Below, in pieces: positions 25,651 to 35,373 of a stretch of 64,000 nucleotides of DNA (position 1 is the first letter of the stretch; the number at the start of each line of letters is the position of its first letter). The DNA comes from Bacillota bacterium. GTDB taxonomy: Bacteria; Bacillota; Clostridia; Lachnospirales; Bianqueaceae. The stretch is from the NCBI GenBank assembly GCA_017441925.1, contig JAFRUE010000008.1, positions 62,001-126,000 of the forward strand, written 5' to 3'. Position numbers and translations under genes: made by a program. The notes below the pieces were generated by a model. The model did not search any database and had not been told where the DNA came from. It saw nothing but the letters and a program-made list of their open reading frames with translations.

Positions 25651-28137
25651 ATGCAAAAGAAATGGGCATGTCTATTCATATGCATATTCCTATTAACAGG
25701 ATGTGTTACGCCTGCTTCAGAAGATCAGTCCGACAGTAAAGGTGTTTTGCAGCAGAGCGCTGTGGCTGAAGAAATGAGCAGTTCGGAACCGGCCGAAGAG
25801 ATGAGCCATTCCGAACCGGCTGCGGAAGATGTCCGGCCTTCGGAGCCGGCGTATGTCCCTGGATATTTGGAACCGGATACGATTGGAACCGCCTGCAGGG
25901 GGGAGATGCCCGCGTTTCCGGCCGACTTTGAGATGCTGGAATATGCTGCCGGAGATATTTATATACGCAAGGATTCTCCGGAAGAGGGATACGAAGACGG
26001 TTATATTTATTATCGGCTGGTACATACAAACTGGAAAAAGGGAGAAGACGGCAGTTATCTTGGGAGACAGGAATACAATAAAGATCCGGAGATGCTCTGG
26101 GAGAAGGATCCCTATTATTCTTACAGTCAGGATTTATCGGTGGGTGAAGGCAAGGACGCCATACAGCTTCATATTGAAGGACTGGTCAATTTAATCTGGG
26201 AACCTGGCTGTCGGCAGATGATCCAATTCCGTTCTGTTGCCGATGATCTTGGCCCACGCAAAACCATGATGATAAATTATACAATATGGATGGAGGTCCC
26301 TTTTCGGACAGCTTCCGGAGAAACCCGTCATTACTGGGTATTCTGGGACCCGGAGATGCAGTGTTTCCATCCGTTTGCAGAGCAGTCACATCTGTGGGAA
26401 GCGGCGATTGAGGAGAACTATACACTCGAGGTAGAGGAGATAGAACGATCCGAAGCAGGCCTTGAAAAAGTTGCCGTGTATTTCGCAGGGGACAGTGGCC
26501 GGCGGCTGCGTCTGCTTGGTGAACCGTCTCAGGGAATTGTTGTGCCGGCGGATGATCCGATACTACTGCGGGAAGATCCTGGAGATGAACAAGGAGAAAC
26601 GGCGATCCGACCGGCAACAATATCTGAAGACGGTGTCTATAGCATTGATCTTCACGGCAATACGTTTCGGTTCCGAACGGATTTTGACGGGAATATGCCT
26701 GCAGCTGTTTCTGCGGATCCGGGCGCTCCTGTTAAAGCGGAATATACTCTGCATCATTATTTGGACAGTACCTGGCTTGAACTGAATGCTCCGATTACGG
26801 AACAAACGGTGTATCCCAGTGATGTCACGTACTATCTTTATTGGAACAAGGCATCCGGACGATTTGAGGATGCGCTGTGGAGAACCGATATCTGGTACAG
26901 AAGCCTGGAATCGCCGCTCACAATTGTTGATATCCGGACAGACGATATAGATAGTGAAAGTGCGCGCCTGCTGTTTAAAAATGAGAGGCAGCAGTATTAT
27001 TTCCTGGATCTTATGATTATGCGAGAAGCCTTCTTAATCAACCAGCAGGCCTGGGGCATAGGCAGAAACGCATCGGATGATCCGACAGGGGCAGAGTACG
27101 CGATACAATCGCAGCCTGCTTTTGTGACGCTGCAGGAGGATGGCGTAACAGCCGTATATGATGCGAAGAAGGTAGATGCGTTATCCGGTGACGAAGCTGA
27201 AGTCTATGAGCCGGCAGAGGAGCACAAACGTTCTTCTGCATGGTTTGGTTATTTACAATCGGATTATTCCATTAACAGGATCAATGCGCTGTCGCTTTTA
27301 ATCATAGGAGATCCGGGTCTATATCGATTTATTGTTGAAGATATGGGCGATCCGGATGTCCGGCACTATACAGGCATGGTATATTCGCCGAAGGAAGGCT
27401 GTTCTAAAGAGATTGTTTTTACGGATGATCTTGCCGGAGTCCATATACATGAATTCTGCCTGAATCCGGGAGATGAAGCGGCCGAAACAGAATGGATGAA
27501 GATTAATGTCGGCGGAGAGGCAGTTATGGTTCCCTATCCTCCGGAAGATAAGCAGATTCTAAGGATGCCGGGTTCCCCGCATCTTTACAGCCGGCGAAGG
27601 ATTCCGTATAAACCCGGCTATTCCGAAGGAAGCGGTTATTATGTTTTACAGGGAGATGCGTGGGTTGAGGTTCCGGAAACTGAGCTTGTGCAGACATTTA
27701 CGATACGTGGGATTGAATATGAAGCACACATGCTTCTGACTGTGGATGACGGATATCTGCTGCAGATCAGAAAACAGAAGATCTTCGCGGAAGATTCGGA
27801 ATATGATACCCACTATTTATTAACGTATAGAGACGGATTTGCTTTTCTGGAAATTAGGCCAGCTTATGCAGATCTGGGAACAATCGATCCGGTCCGGAAT
27901 GTTTATTTCCCATGGAATTCGGAAACAGGGCAGTTTGACGATATTTTCGCGGATTCCAACTACTGGGATATTGCTAAAGACGAAGTTCTGACATTACAAA
28001 GTGTTTCGGAAGACGGGACAGTATTTATCTTTGAAGGGACAAGCGGGAATGGAACAACAAACAACTACCGCGTGGAATGGCCGGAAATGCGCTTTGTACA
28101 GATGAAACAGGAGGAAGAGGATTTGGGCAGGCATTAA
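25651..28137 (+). CDS. Large lipoprotein of unknown function
   Basis: An 828-residue protein with a GGGAGGTG binding site and a clear lipoprotein signal (MQKKWACLFICIFLLTGC). Residues 24-70 are a low-complexity linker with three SSEPAEEM/HSEPAAED-like repeats, as expected for a spacer away from the membrane. The remaining 750 residues are rich in aromatic residues and beta-strand-like segments (YYRLVHTNW, HYWVFWDPEMQCFHPF, YYLYWNKASGRFEDALW), with at least three repeats of a Y-x-Y/F-W-x-P/K pattern, suggesting a repeated beta fold. I do not recognise a family. It lies between the membrane regulator pair and the BlaI/BlaR1-like pair on the same strand. Confidence 0.72.
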   Translation: MQKKWACLFICIFLLTGCVTPASEDQSDSKGVLQQSAVAEEMSSSEPAEEMSHSEPAAEDVRPSEPAYVPGYLEPDTIGTACRGEMPAFPADFEMLEYAAGDIYIRKDSPEEGYEDGYIYYRLVHTNWKKGEDGSYLGRQEYNKDPEMLWEKDPYYSYSQDLSVGEGKDAIQLHIEGLVNLIWEPGCRQMIQFRSVADDLGPRKTMMINYTIWMEVPFRTASGETRHYWVFWDPEMQCFHPFAEQSHLWEAAIEENYTLEVEEIERSEAGLEKVAVYFAGDSGRRLRLLGEPSQGIVVPADDPILLREDPGDEQGETAIRPATISEDGVYSIDLHGNTFRFRTDFDGNMPAAVSADPGAPVKAEYTLHHYLDSTWLELNAPITEQTVYPSDVTYYLYWNKASGRFEDALWRTDIWYRSLESPLTIVDIRTDDIDSESARLLFKNERQQYYFLDLMIMREAFLINQQAWGIGRNASDDPTGAEYAIQSQPAFVTLQEDGVTAVYDAKKVDALSGDEAEVYEPAEEHKRSSAWFGYLQSDYSINRINALSLLIIGDPGLYRFIVEDMGDPDVRHYTGMVYSPKEGCSKEIVFTDDLAGVHIHEFCLNPGDEAAETEWMKINVGGEAVMVPYPPEDKQILRMPGSPHLYSRRRIPYKPGYSEGSGYYVLQGDAWVEVPETELVQTFTIRGIEYEAHMLLTVDDGYLLQIRKQKIFAEDSEYDTHYLLTYRDGFAFLEIRPAYADLGTIDPVRNVYFPWNSETGQFDDIFADSNYWDIAKDEVLTLQSVSEDGTVFIFEGTSGNGTTNNYRVEWPEMRFVQMKQEEEDLGRH

Positions 28138-28167
28138 GAGAAAAAAACAGATTCAGGAAAGAAACAC

Positions 28168-28222
28168 TTGACAAACCAGGTCGATAAATGTAGACTATGG
28201 TTGGGGTCTAAAGTTATAGACC
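28168..28222 (+). promoter_or_regulatory. BlaI-type promoter with two 18-bp operators (locus 1)
   Basis: TTGACA (28168-28173), 17-bp spacer, TAGACT (28191-28196). Operator O1 is GGTCGA-N6-TAGACT (28179-28196), covering the -10 box; O2 is the perfect dyad GGTCTA-N6-TAGACC (28205-28222). The layout is repeated base for base in spacing at 58710-58764 in front of the paralogous pair, which is strong evidence that these are the repressor sites. Confidence 0.82.
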
Positions 28223-28240
28223 GCGGAAGGAGTCTACACC

Positions 28241-28600
28241 ATGAGTATCGAACTGACAATGGCACAGGAACGTTTTGCGGATATTGTCTGGGCACACGAA
28301 CCGATCGGATCCGGAGAACTGGTCAGAATCTGTGCAAAGGAACTGAACTGGAAGAAATCCACGACATACACCGTACTTGCGAAAATTTGTGAAAAAGGCC
28401 TTCTGCAGAATATTAACGGCCTTGTGACATCACGTATTTCCAAAGAGGATTTCTACTCATCCAAAAGCGAAAAGATTGTCGAGGATTCTTATGAGGGATC
28501 TCTGCCGGCATTTGTCGCAGCTTTTATTGCTCGGAAAAACCTTACGGTTAAGGAGGCAGAGGAAATCCGCCGTATGATTGACGCCTTCAAGGAGGAATAA
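28241..28600 (+). CDS. BlaI/MecI/CopY-family repressor (locus 1)
   Basis: A 119-residue winged-helix protein with AAGGAG upstream. The helix-turn-helix region (about residues 8-60) contains QERFADIVWAHEP, the turn SGELVRICAKELNWKKSTTYTVL with recognition helix KKSTTYTVL, and a wing around GLVTSRISKEDF. The C-terminal dimerisation part has GSLPAFVAAF and KEAEEIRRMI. BlaI repressors dimerise on dyads and are cleaved when the partner BlaR1 protease is activated. It is two bases upstream of the BlaR1-like gene. Its closest relative in the window is the 58785 gene, identical at roughly two thirds of positions by eye. Confidence 0.93.
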   Translation: MSIELTMAQERFADIVWAHEPIGSGELVRICAKELNWKKSTTYTVLAKICEKGLLQNINGLVTSRISKEDFYSSKSEKIVEDSYEGSLPAFVAAFIARKNLTVKEAEEIRRMIDAFKEE

Positions 28601-28602
28601 TC

Positions 28603-30906
28603 ATGAGCGGGATTTTTCTTAAAATACTCAATATGAGCATAGCGGCTGGATGGATGATCCTTGCTGTTGTGCTGATGCGTGGAATCCTACGTAAAGCACC
28701 AAAATGGACGATCTGTTTGCTCTGGGCAATCGTGGCGGTCCGGCTGATCCTTCCGTTTTCTTTTGAAAGTAGGTTCAGCCTGGTTCCAAGCGCCGAAACA
28801 ATACCGCAGAATATTACAGAACAGCAGGAACCTGCCATCAACACAGGGATTTCAATTATAAACGAAGCGATCAATCCCATAATTGCGGATAATTTTGCTC
28901 CGACAAAACCGACGGATACACAATCGAAAGATTCGGTAAAACAGGACGTTCCAGAGATGCCAGCAAGTCAGATTCATACGGAATCTCCAGCTCCGGCGGT
29001 CCCGGAAGACCCGAAGAAGGCAGATGTTCCCACGATCATCAAACCACTGCAAAGAGTTTTAAAAACAGCATCGGTGATCTGGCTGGCCGGGGTTATTGCT
29101 ATGCTCATCTATGCCCTCATCAGTTATTTGAAGATCCGCAAAACGGTTGCCATGTCCGTCCCGGCAGGGGACAGATATGAAGAAATACTACCGGCCGGGA
29201 TTCGGATCAGGGCCGGCGATGAAGTGAAATCGCCGTTTATTCTTGGCATTATCCGGCCTGTTGTCTATGTACCTTTTGCTGTGGACGGCGAATCTCTGAA
29301 CTATGTGCTTCAGCATGAAGCTGCGCATCTGAAGCGGCGTGATCATTGGTGGAAGCCTTTGGGATTCCTGTTGTTAGCGGTTTATTGGTTCAATCCGCTG
29401 TGTTGGCTTGCTTATATCCTGCTGTGCAGAGATATAGAAGTTGCCTGTGATGAAAAAGTAATCCGGGATATGGACAAATACTCGAAGGCCGCCTATTCAA
29501 ATGCATTGCTGAATTGCAATTACTCACGGCAGAAGGTTGCCGTGTGCCCGCTAGCCTTTGGAGAAGTCGGCGTAAAACAACGGATCAAGGGTATTCTGAA
29601 CTATAAAAAGCCTGCATTCTGGAGCATCCTGATCGCACTGATTGCCTGTCTTGTGGTTACGGTGTGTCTGTTGACGGATCCGGTTTCAGGTTCCGGCAGA
29701 GAAGTATCTGAAGCAGATTCAAGCGGAGAAGATTCCGATGTGATTTCTCACAAAGATGAGATTCAGTATGCCGAGACTGTCGATGAACTGGAGGAGGCGG
29801 CGGGTCATAAGATCAACAATATAGAGAGTTTTACAGTAATAGCCACATCGGTTTCTGCCGATAGCTGCGATCTGACGTATTCCAATCAGACGGAAAGGCT
29901 GTATGACGCGGGAGCTGAGTTCTGGCTGTACGCAAAAAACGTGGAATCCGGCTGGTACAGGCTGCCCTATAAGGAATCCGATATTCCGCTGGCTTTCCCG
30001 ATGTCTGCTTATCCGGTCGCTCCGGGCAAAGAGCGGACTGATCATTATAATATTGAGGCATATTATGGGACGCTTCCGGATGGCGAATACTGCATGGTTA
30101 TCGGTGTGCAGCCGGAACGGGACGATGACCGGTATCCGGAAGAAAAGAATGTAGACATCACGCAACTGGAATCATATTTCACAGTATATTTTACAATTCC
30201 GGCAGAGAGCCAGACGGCAGAAATGGCCGAATGGAACGCGTATCTTGCGTCGATGGCGGATGAGGCAGAGCTATTTACATCCGTCGATTTCGTGACGATC
30301 TATGACGAGCCGTTGAAAAGGACACTGTATCAGTACACAACGGAGGAAGGGGAAACCTTCACTTTCACGGATCAGAAAGAGCTCCGCTCATTCACTGTAG
30401 AAAACTGGTGGGAGGAGATGCCGGACGATCTGCCGATTCTCGTGAAGACGGCACAGGATGCCGTAGACGCCTTTATTGAACAGTATGGGATGGTGATTCC
30501 AAATCTGGAACAATATAAGATAGCCAGATACGACGATGCAGCAGACTTCAAGATGTGGGAGGTCATACTTGCCAGAAAACGCGGAGAATATCTGCAGGAT
30601 GAGATCAATATAAAAGTCCGGAAAGATGGGAAAGTCGTGGGTTTTATCCTTTCGATGCCCAAGATCGGCAACTATTCGGAAGAACAATACACACGGGATT
30701 ATAACGAAGCGGTGGAAGCCTTAAAGAACCTGCATCCGAAACAGAACTTAGAGCGATGTGAGCTGGCGGATTTACGATTTGATACTTATGATGACGGGAT
30801 CTGTGCGGCCACGTATACTTTCTACTGCAGTACCAGCCAATTCATGAATGGAACGAAATACGAGGCAGCCTTTGCAGAAGAATGCCGGATCATCGTCAGA
30901 CCATAG
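28603..30906 (+). CDS. BlaR1-like membrane metalloprotease with novel sensor (locus 1)
   Basis: A 767-residue M56-family protein. Two N-terminal helices (about 8-28 and 36-52), an extracytoplasmic Pro/Glu-rich loop (60-150), a third helix (about 155-175), then the cytosolic zinc site QHEAAHLKRRDHWW with His238-Glu239-His242 and the later glutamate motif EVACDE (279-284), and a fourth helix (about 341-358). In BlaR1 and MecR1 a penicillin-binding domain follows; here residues 385-767 contain no SxxK or KTG motif. Instead there is an Ig-like strand-rich part (about 400-530, GEYCMVIGVQ) and a second unknown domain (540-767). It should cleave its BlaI partner on sensing an external signal, which is probably not a beta-lactam. 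Confidence 0.88.
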   Translation: MSGIFLKILNMSIAAGWMILAVVLMRGILRKAPKWTICLLWAIVAVRLILPFSFESRFSLVPSAETIPQNITEQQEPAINTGISIINEAINPIIADNFAPTKPTDTQSKDSVKQDVPEMPASQIHTESPAPAVPEDPKKADVPTIIKPLQRVLKTASVIWLAGVIAMLIYALISYLKIRKTVAMSVPAGDRYEEILPAGIRIRAGDEVKSPFILGIIRPVVYVPFAVDGESLNYVLQHEAAHLKRRDHWWKPLGFLLLAVYWFNPLCWLAYILLCRDIEVACDEKVIRDMDKYSKAAYSNALLNCNYSRQKVAVCPLAFGEVGVKQRIKGILNYKKPAFWSILIALIACLVVTVCLLTDPVSGSGREVSEADSSGEDSDVISHKDEIQYAETVDELEEAAGHKINNIESFTVIATSVSADSCDLTYSNQTERLYDAGAEFWLYAKNVESGWYRLPYKESDIPLAFPMSAYPVAPGKERTDHYNIEAYYGTLPDGEYCMVIGVQPERDDDRYPEEKNVDITQLESYFTVYFTIPAESQTAEMAEWNAYLASMADEAELFTSVDFVTIYDEPLKRTLYQYTTEEGETFTFTDQKELRSFTVENWWEEMPDDLPILVKTAQDAVDAFIEQYGMVIPNLEQYKIARYDDAADFKMWEVILARKRGEYLQDEINIKVRKDGKVVGFILSMPKIGNYSEEQYTRDYNEAVEALKNLHPKQNLERCELADLRFDTYDDGICAATYTFYCSTSQFMNGTKYEAAFAEECRIIVRP

Positions 30907-30973
30907 TTTTGTATGGATTTCCGGTGGATTCTATGAATCTGCAAATGCGTGAAACAGATGAGGGGTGATATGT

Positions 30974-32674
30974 ATGGCTAAGTCATTTGGAAAAACGCTT
31001 AAGCGTTTCTGGTGGGCGATCGTCCTGCTGGCCGCAGGGCTGTTTTTGGCGTACACATTTATCCGATATCCGCTTAAGACCACGCTTTCCAGACTTGCGC
31101 ACATGGATCCGGACAGTTGTCGGATTGTGTTGTGGCATTGGGGCAAAGAGGCTGAGATTGCCGATGAAAACGCCAGAACGTTACTGTTGGATTCCCTTGA
31201 CGGTGAGCTGAAAAGGCGTGCTGTCGGCGACTGGATCATGAAGACGGCCGGCGGCGACTGGGTCCTGAAGCTTTCGGACGGGGAGAGAGAGGTACAGCTG
31301 ATCCTGTATCCCGGTCATTCAACGGATATCGCAACCCAGCCTTTCATCAAATACGGACACTATGAATATGCCGTGGAGCGCATGATTTCCTATGAAAAAC
31401 TGAACTGGCTGTTTGAGGACGCGGTTTCTTCGGCGGAAGCTCCGGGAACCCTCCCGGCAGTCGAGGTCGTTCATGAGCGGATCTCCATGTCCGAAGCCGC
31501 GCGAAATCAGTATCTTTCCGTTGATGGATTTGTTCTCTGTTATGATTACAGCGGCCAGGACTGGGACGGCGAAAAAGGCGAGTCGCTCGGCATGACAGAG
31601 GAAAAAGGTCCGACATGGGTGGCCGAGAGTCTGCCGGCGTACATGCCGCCTGATCGTTCGGACCGGAGCTATATTCTGGTTGAAAAAGACGGAGTGCTGC
31701 AGATTTACGCTGCCGGCAGTATTGCAGGACGTTATGGGGAGGGCAGCGGTGACAAGTATACTTTCGGCCAGGTGCTGGATCTGCTGGGGGAAGATGATGC
31801 TTCGGAAGCCAGGCGGATCACGATAGAGGAGGTTCCCGGATGGCCGGATTATTACGAATCCAGAGTCATCACGAAAGAAAAAGATATCAGAGATCTGGTT
31901 GAAGCTTTCCTTGAGATGCCCAATGTGTCACAGGGCGAGTACAATGCGCATAATGCTGTTACCGGCGAGGCGAATTATCTGGAAGGGGCAGCCGATCCGG
32001 GAATTGGACGCCTGAGGGAGAGGACGTTTACTGTTCAGTTCTCGTCAGGGAATCGATACAAACTGAAGCTGGATCCAGTTAGTGGATATATAAGTATCAC
32101 CGGATATATGAGTGTCAGTGGTGAACCGAGCAATTGGGGGACCTATAAAGTGTCCCCGGAGTTGTGCGATCAGCTGATCGAGCTTGCCGGAATCGACTTG
32201 GATATGGAGAAACTATATGCATTGGGCGAAGAGCGGACTGCTGCGGGAGAGGCTTTCCGTGCGATAGACCGTCGGTTTATTACGGTCCGGGATGGTGTCC
32301 GGGATGGTGGGTACTATGCCGGTACGTGGCTGACGGGGACGGATGTTGAGGTCTGGCTTACGGATGCCGCAACAGAGGAAGACGTTGCGGCGATCAGAAA
32401 AACCGCGAACTATGACAAGGTCATTTTTCATAAGGCGCGATACACCTATAAAGAGCTTGGCGACACCAGTGGACAGATCCGTCGGGATGCCGAGGCCGGA
32501 CTGCTGCCGTTTGTCGTATCGAATATGATGCTGATAAAAGAAAACCGGGTCGCAGTGGAGATCTCCGAGAACACGCCGGAGAATCTCCGGAAACTGATGG
32601 AGTATGTCCCTGACGGTAATCCGGCAATGCTGCATGTTCAGATATACCAACCGCTGCCGTTACTGGGGGAATAA
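30974..32674 (+). CDS. Membrane-anchored extracytoplasmic protein, unknown function
   Basis: A 566-residue protein starting at ATG 30974 (AGGGGTG upstream; an in-frame GTG three codons earlier is less likely). One N-terminal helix (WWAIVLLAAGLFLAYTFI, about residues 13-30) follows a basic stretch, so the rest is outside the cell. The exterior is acidic, with a possible tandem similarity between the parts near HWGKEAEIADENARTLLL and the C-terminal VEVWLTDAATEEDVAAIR. No family is recognised. It starts 67 bp after the BlaR1-like gene and is probably the last gene of that transcript, hence a candidate target or ligand-binding partner of the sensor. Confidence 0.72.
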   Translation: MAKSFGKTLKRFWWAIVLLAAGLFLAYTFIRYPLKTTLSRLAHMDPDSCRIVLWHWGKEAEIADENARTLLLDSLDGELKRRAVGDWIMKTAGGDWVLKLSDGEREVQLILYPGHSTDIATQPFIKYGHYEYAVERMISYEKLNWLFEDAVSSAEAPGTLPAVEVVHERISMSEAARNQYLSVDGFVLCYDYSGQDWDGEKGESLGMTEEKGPTWVAESLPAYMPPDRSDRSYILVEKDGVLQIYAAGSIAGRYGEGSGDKYTFGQVLDLLGEDDASEARRITIEEVPGWPDYYESRVITKEKDIRDLVEAFLEMPNVSQGEYNAHNAVTGEANYLEGAADPGIGRLRERTFTVQFSSGNRYKLKLDPVSGYISITGYMSVSGEPSNWGTYKVSPELCDQLIELAGIDLDMEKLYALGEERTAAGEAFRAIDRRFITVRDGVRDGGYYAGTWLTGTDVEVWLTDAATEEDVAAIRKTANYDKVIFHKARYTYKELGDTSGQIRRDAEAGLLPFVVSNMMLIKENRVAVEISENTPENLRKLMEYVPDGNPAMLHVQIYQPLPLLGE

Positions 32675-32748
32675 GCTGTTATCTTGATATCTGAAATTGC
32701 GGCCGGATCAATACACAGCTGATCGTACATGATTGCTCTTGATTGCGC

Positions 32749-32780
32749 AAAAAAAACCGCCTCTCAAATACGAGAGACGG
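32749..32780 (-). terminator. Terminator of the asnS-acetyltransferase unit
   Basis: A 9-bp stem with 6-nt loop (32757-32780), followed on the minus strand by eight T residues (32756-32749). On the plus strand it is followed by TATATTTTTG, so it may also stop the converging transcript. Confidence 0.88.
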
Positions 32781-32824
32781 TATATTTTTGTGTTTTCGCG
32801 TTTTGTGCTGCCGGGGACAGTTTT

Positions 32825-33673
32825 TTACTGATCCAAGCACAGCGACATCGTTCCCTGGAAGGGATGGAACGGATCGCGGCCGAGGGCTTTGTACATGCCG
32901 ACGGGGATCTCCGTACCGGATTCGTTCAGCAGGATCGACGTGCAGCCGGTGTCGGCGAGCAGGGATGCTCCGAGCTCGTCCGTGAAGGGCAGACTGCATT
33001 CCCGGATGTGCAGTGTGTGGTCGTGCAGCGTGTAGGCTGCGTAACCGATGCGGCCGTCCTGTTCAAAGCAGACGACGTCGCCTCCGAAATGGCGGAGCTC
33101 CTGCAGGATAAAGTCGGGACACATCAGCCGAAGCTGTGTGCGCTGTTTCTGCAGATAAGCCGCGCGCATGACGGTGAAATCGATCGCGGACGGCGTCCAC
33201 AGTTCGTAATGGGAGTAGGGAACCAGATCGTCGATGAATCGTTCGGACCGGTAGAAACGGTAAGTGAAACCGTGTTTGTCCAGAGCCGCTGCGATACGTT
33301 CGTCCGATGGTGCCGCGCAGAGGAAACGCGCGCCTTGAGACGCAGCATAATCCTGCGTCATGGAGAACAGCCGGCTCATCAGACCGCCGGACTGCAGCTG
33401 CGGTTTGGTCGCCGCGGCATACAGAAACGAGCCCGGTGTATTCTGCAGCCGGGCTGGTATTAATGTGATCATGGAAACCGGCGTCCCGGAGGGATCACGC
33501 AAAAGCAGTGTCTCGCCGGGACGGTAACTGTTCTTCAGGAAAAACTGCGCGTCCTCACGTGTCTGCCCGAAGCATTGCTGCCACATGGCGGAGAGAGTCC
33601 GGTAATCACCGGGCCGCGCGAAATCAAAGGACGTATCAAGATCCATCATAAGGCTTTCTGTCTGTAAGGACAT
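32825..33673 (-). CDS. GNAT-family N-acetyltransferase
   Basis: A 282-residue protein with an N-terminal GNAT domain (about residues 15-150): AEDAQFFLKN-like helix, strand VSMITLIPARL, the pre-acetyl-CoA strand FLYAAATKPQLQSGGLMSRLF (the Q/RxxGxG/A-like loop here being QLQSGGL) and FLCAAPSDERIAAALDKHGF. The C-terminal 130 residues form a second domain of the kind seen in Eis-like acetyltransferases (FTVMRAAYLQ). The acetyl acceptor is unknown. It is 42 bp downstream of asnS and shares its transcript. The start has no strong ribosome binding site; Met9 or Met10 are alternatives. Confidence 0.85.
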   Translation of the reverse strand: MSLQTESLMMDLDTSFDFARPGDYRTLSAMWQQCFGQTREDAQFFLKNSYRPGETLLLRDPSGTPVSMITLIPARLQNTPGSFLYAAATKPQLQSGGLMSRLFSMTQDYAASQGARFLCAAPSDERIAAALDKHGFTYRFYRSERFIDDLVPYSHYELWTPSAIDFTVMRAAYLQKQRTQLRLMCPDFILQELRHFGGDVVCFEQDGRIGYAAYTLHDHTLHIRECSLPFTDELGASLLADTGCTSILLNESGTEIPVGMYKALGRDPFHPFQGTMSLCLDQ

Positions 33674-33715
33674 CGGTCCGCGTACTGCCGCAAGCAGAGC
33701 GGATGAAACGGAATA

Positions 33716-35164
33716 TCAGTAATCCAGGTTGCCGACGGTCCGCGGGAACGGGATGACGTCACGGATGTTGCCCATGCCGGTCACATACATGATCAGGCGC
33801 TCAAATCCGAGACCGTAGCCTGCGTGCGGGTTGGTGCCGTATCTGCGCAGGTCCAGATACCACTTGTAATCCTCTTCCTTGAGGCCGAGTTCGCGGATGC
33901 GTGCGAGGAGCTTGTCATAGTTCTCCTCACGCTGGCTGCCGCCGATCAGCTCGCCGATGCCCGGTACGAGCATGTCGGCCGCGGCGACGGTCTTGCCATC
34001 CGGATTCATCTTCATGTAGAAGGCCTTGATCTCCTTCGGATAATCGGTGACGAAGACGGGCTTCCTGAAGATCTCTTCCGTCAGATAGCGCTCATGCTCG
34101 GTCTGCAGATCGCAGCCCCAGTACGGCTTGTAATCGAACTCTTTGCCGCTCTCGGAGAGCAGACGGACTGCCTCGGTGTAGGAGCAGCGGGCGAATTCAT
34201 TGCTGACGATCGAATCCAGCCGGTCAAGCAGCGTCTTGTCAACGAACTGGTTGAAGAAAGCGAGCTCCTCGGGAGCATTCTCCAGCAGGTAGTTGACGAT
34301 ATATTTGATCATGGCCTCGGCGAGGTCCATATCGTCGGACAGATCGGCAAAAGCGATCTCGGGCTCAATCATCCAGAACTCCGCGGCATGGCGGGTGGTG
34401 TTGCTCTTCTCCGCGCGGAAGGTCGGTCCGAATGTGTAAACGTTGCGGAAAGCCGCGCAGTAGGTCTCGACGTTAAGCTGTCCGGAAACTGTCAGATTGG
34501 CCGGTTTGCCGAAGAAATCCTGTGTGGTGTCGGGCTTGCCGTCCTCGGTCATCGGATACGCGCCGAGCGGCAGCGTGGTGACCTTGAACATCTCTCCGGC
34601 GCCCTCCGCGTCACTGGACGTGATGATCGGGGTGTGGACGTAGACGAATCCGCGTTCCTGGAAGAAGCGGTGGATCGCGTAAGCGCTCAGGGAACGGATG
34701 CGGAAGACTGCCTGGAATGTATTGGTACGGGGACGCAGATGCGCGATCGTACGCAGGTATTCCATGGTGTGGCGCTTCTTCTGCAGCGGGTAATCCCCGG
34801 CGGAAACGCCGACGAGCGTGACCTCACGCGCGTGCAGCTCGAAAGGCTGCTTCGCCTCGGGCGTCAGAAGCAGAGTTCCCTTGACAGCGATCGCGGACCC
34901 GACGGTCAGCCGGCTGATCTCGCGGAAAGCGTCCGCCCCGGAGAGCTCTGTCCCTTCTGTATCTTTATATGTCAGGCCGTCTGCGATCTCGTAAACGATC
35001 TGCAGCGTCGAAAAGCAAGTGCCGTCATGCAGCACGATAAAACCGAGTGATTTGGAGTCGCGGACAGAACGTGTCCAGCCGCTGACCGTGATCTCGCTCT
35101 CCGCAAGCGCGGCGGCCTTTTCCTGCCTGCCTGCGAACAAATCCTTCAAATATACAGATTCCAT
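33716..35164 (-). CDS. asnS: Asparaginyl-tRNA synthetase
   Basis: A 482-residue class IIb synthetase that charges tRNA-Asn. An N-terminal OB-fold anticodon-binding domain (about 15-115, [22 protein letters not shown]) is followed by the catalytic domain with motif 1 ([20 protein letters not shown]), motif 2 ([20 protein letters not shown]) and motif 3 ([15 protein letters not shown]). The ending [12 protein letters not shown] is typical of AsnS. The start ATG has AAAGGAG upstream. It is transcribed divergently from purE and has its own promoter. Confidence 0.96.
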   Translation of the reverse strand: MESVYLKDLFAGRQEKAAALAESEITVSGWTRSVRDSKSLGFIVLHDGTCFSTLQIVYEIADGLTYKDTEGTELSGADAFREISRLTVGSAIAVKGTLLLTPEAKQPFELHAREVTLVGVSAGDYPLQKKRHTMEYLRTIAHLRPRTNTFQAVFRIRSLSAYAIHRFFQERGFVYVHTPIITSSDAEGAGEMFKVTTLPLGAYPMTEDGKPDTTQDFFGKPANLTVSGQLNVETYCAAFRNVYTFGPTFRAEKSNTTRHAAEFWMIEPEIAFADLSDDMDLAEAMIKYIVNYLLENAPEELAFFNQFVDKTLLDRLDSIVSNEFARCSYTEAVRLLSESGKEFDYKPYWGCDLQTEHERYLTEEIFRKPVFVTDYPKEIKAFYMKMNPDGKTVAAADMLVPGIGELIGGSQREENYDKLLARIRELGLKEEDYKWYLDLRRYGTNPHAGYGLGFERLIMYVTGMGNIRDVIPFPRTVGNLDY

Positions 35165-35197
35165 AAGAGAGCTCCTTTCTGAAAAAAGCTGAATTTC

Positions 35198-35226
35198 ATT
35201 ATACTATGAAGGCTGTTCTGAAACAA
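35198..35226 (-). promoter_or_regulatory. Promoter of asnS
   Basis: Minus strand TTGTTT (35226-35221), 17-bp spacer, perfect TATAAT (35203-35198), about 35 bp before the asnS start. Confidence 0.72.
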
Positions 35227-35247
35227 GAGTTTTTATCAAATTTCATG

Positions 35248-35275
35248 TTGCATTTTCCGGGAAAAATGTTATACT
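35248..35275 (+). promoter_or_regulatory. Promoter of purE-lysC
   Basis: TTGCAT (35248-35253), 16-bp spacer, TATACT (35270-35275), leaving a leader of about 90 nt with a small CTCTTT-CACG-AAAGAG hairpin (about 35331-35346) before the purE ribosome binding site. Confidence 0.7.
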
Positions 35276-35373
35276 AGGGCTTGCGACGAAAACTGCAGGT
35301 TTTTGTTGTCTTTATGCGCCTGTTCGCAACTCTTTCACGAAAGAGAATCTTAACGTCTGGGGAGGAATGTACT

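Noticed and set aside
28168-30906. Beta-lactam resistance locus
   Set aside because: The BlaR1-like protein lacks the serine penicillin-binding domain, and no beta-lactamase or penicillin-binding protein gene is attached to either BlaI/BlaR1 pair; the lactamase-like gene at 6663 is distant and has no such operators.
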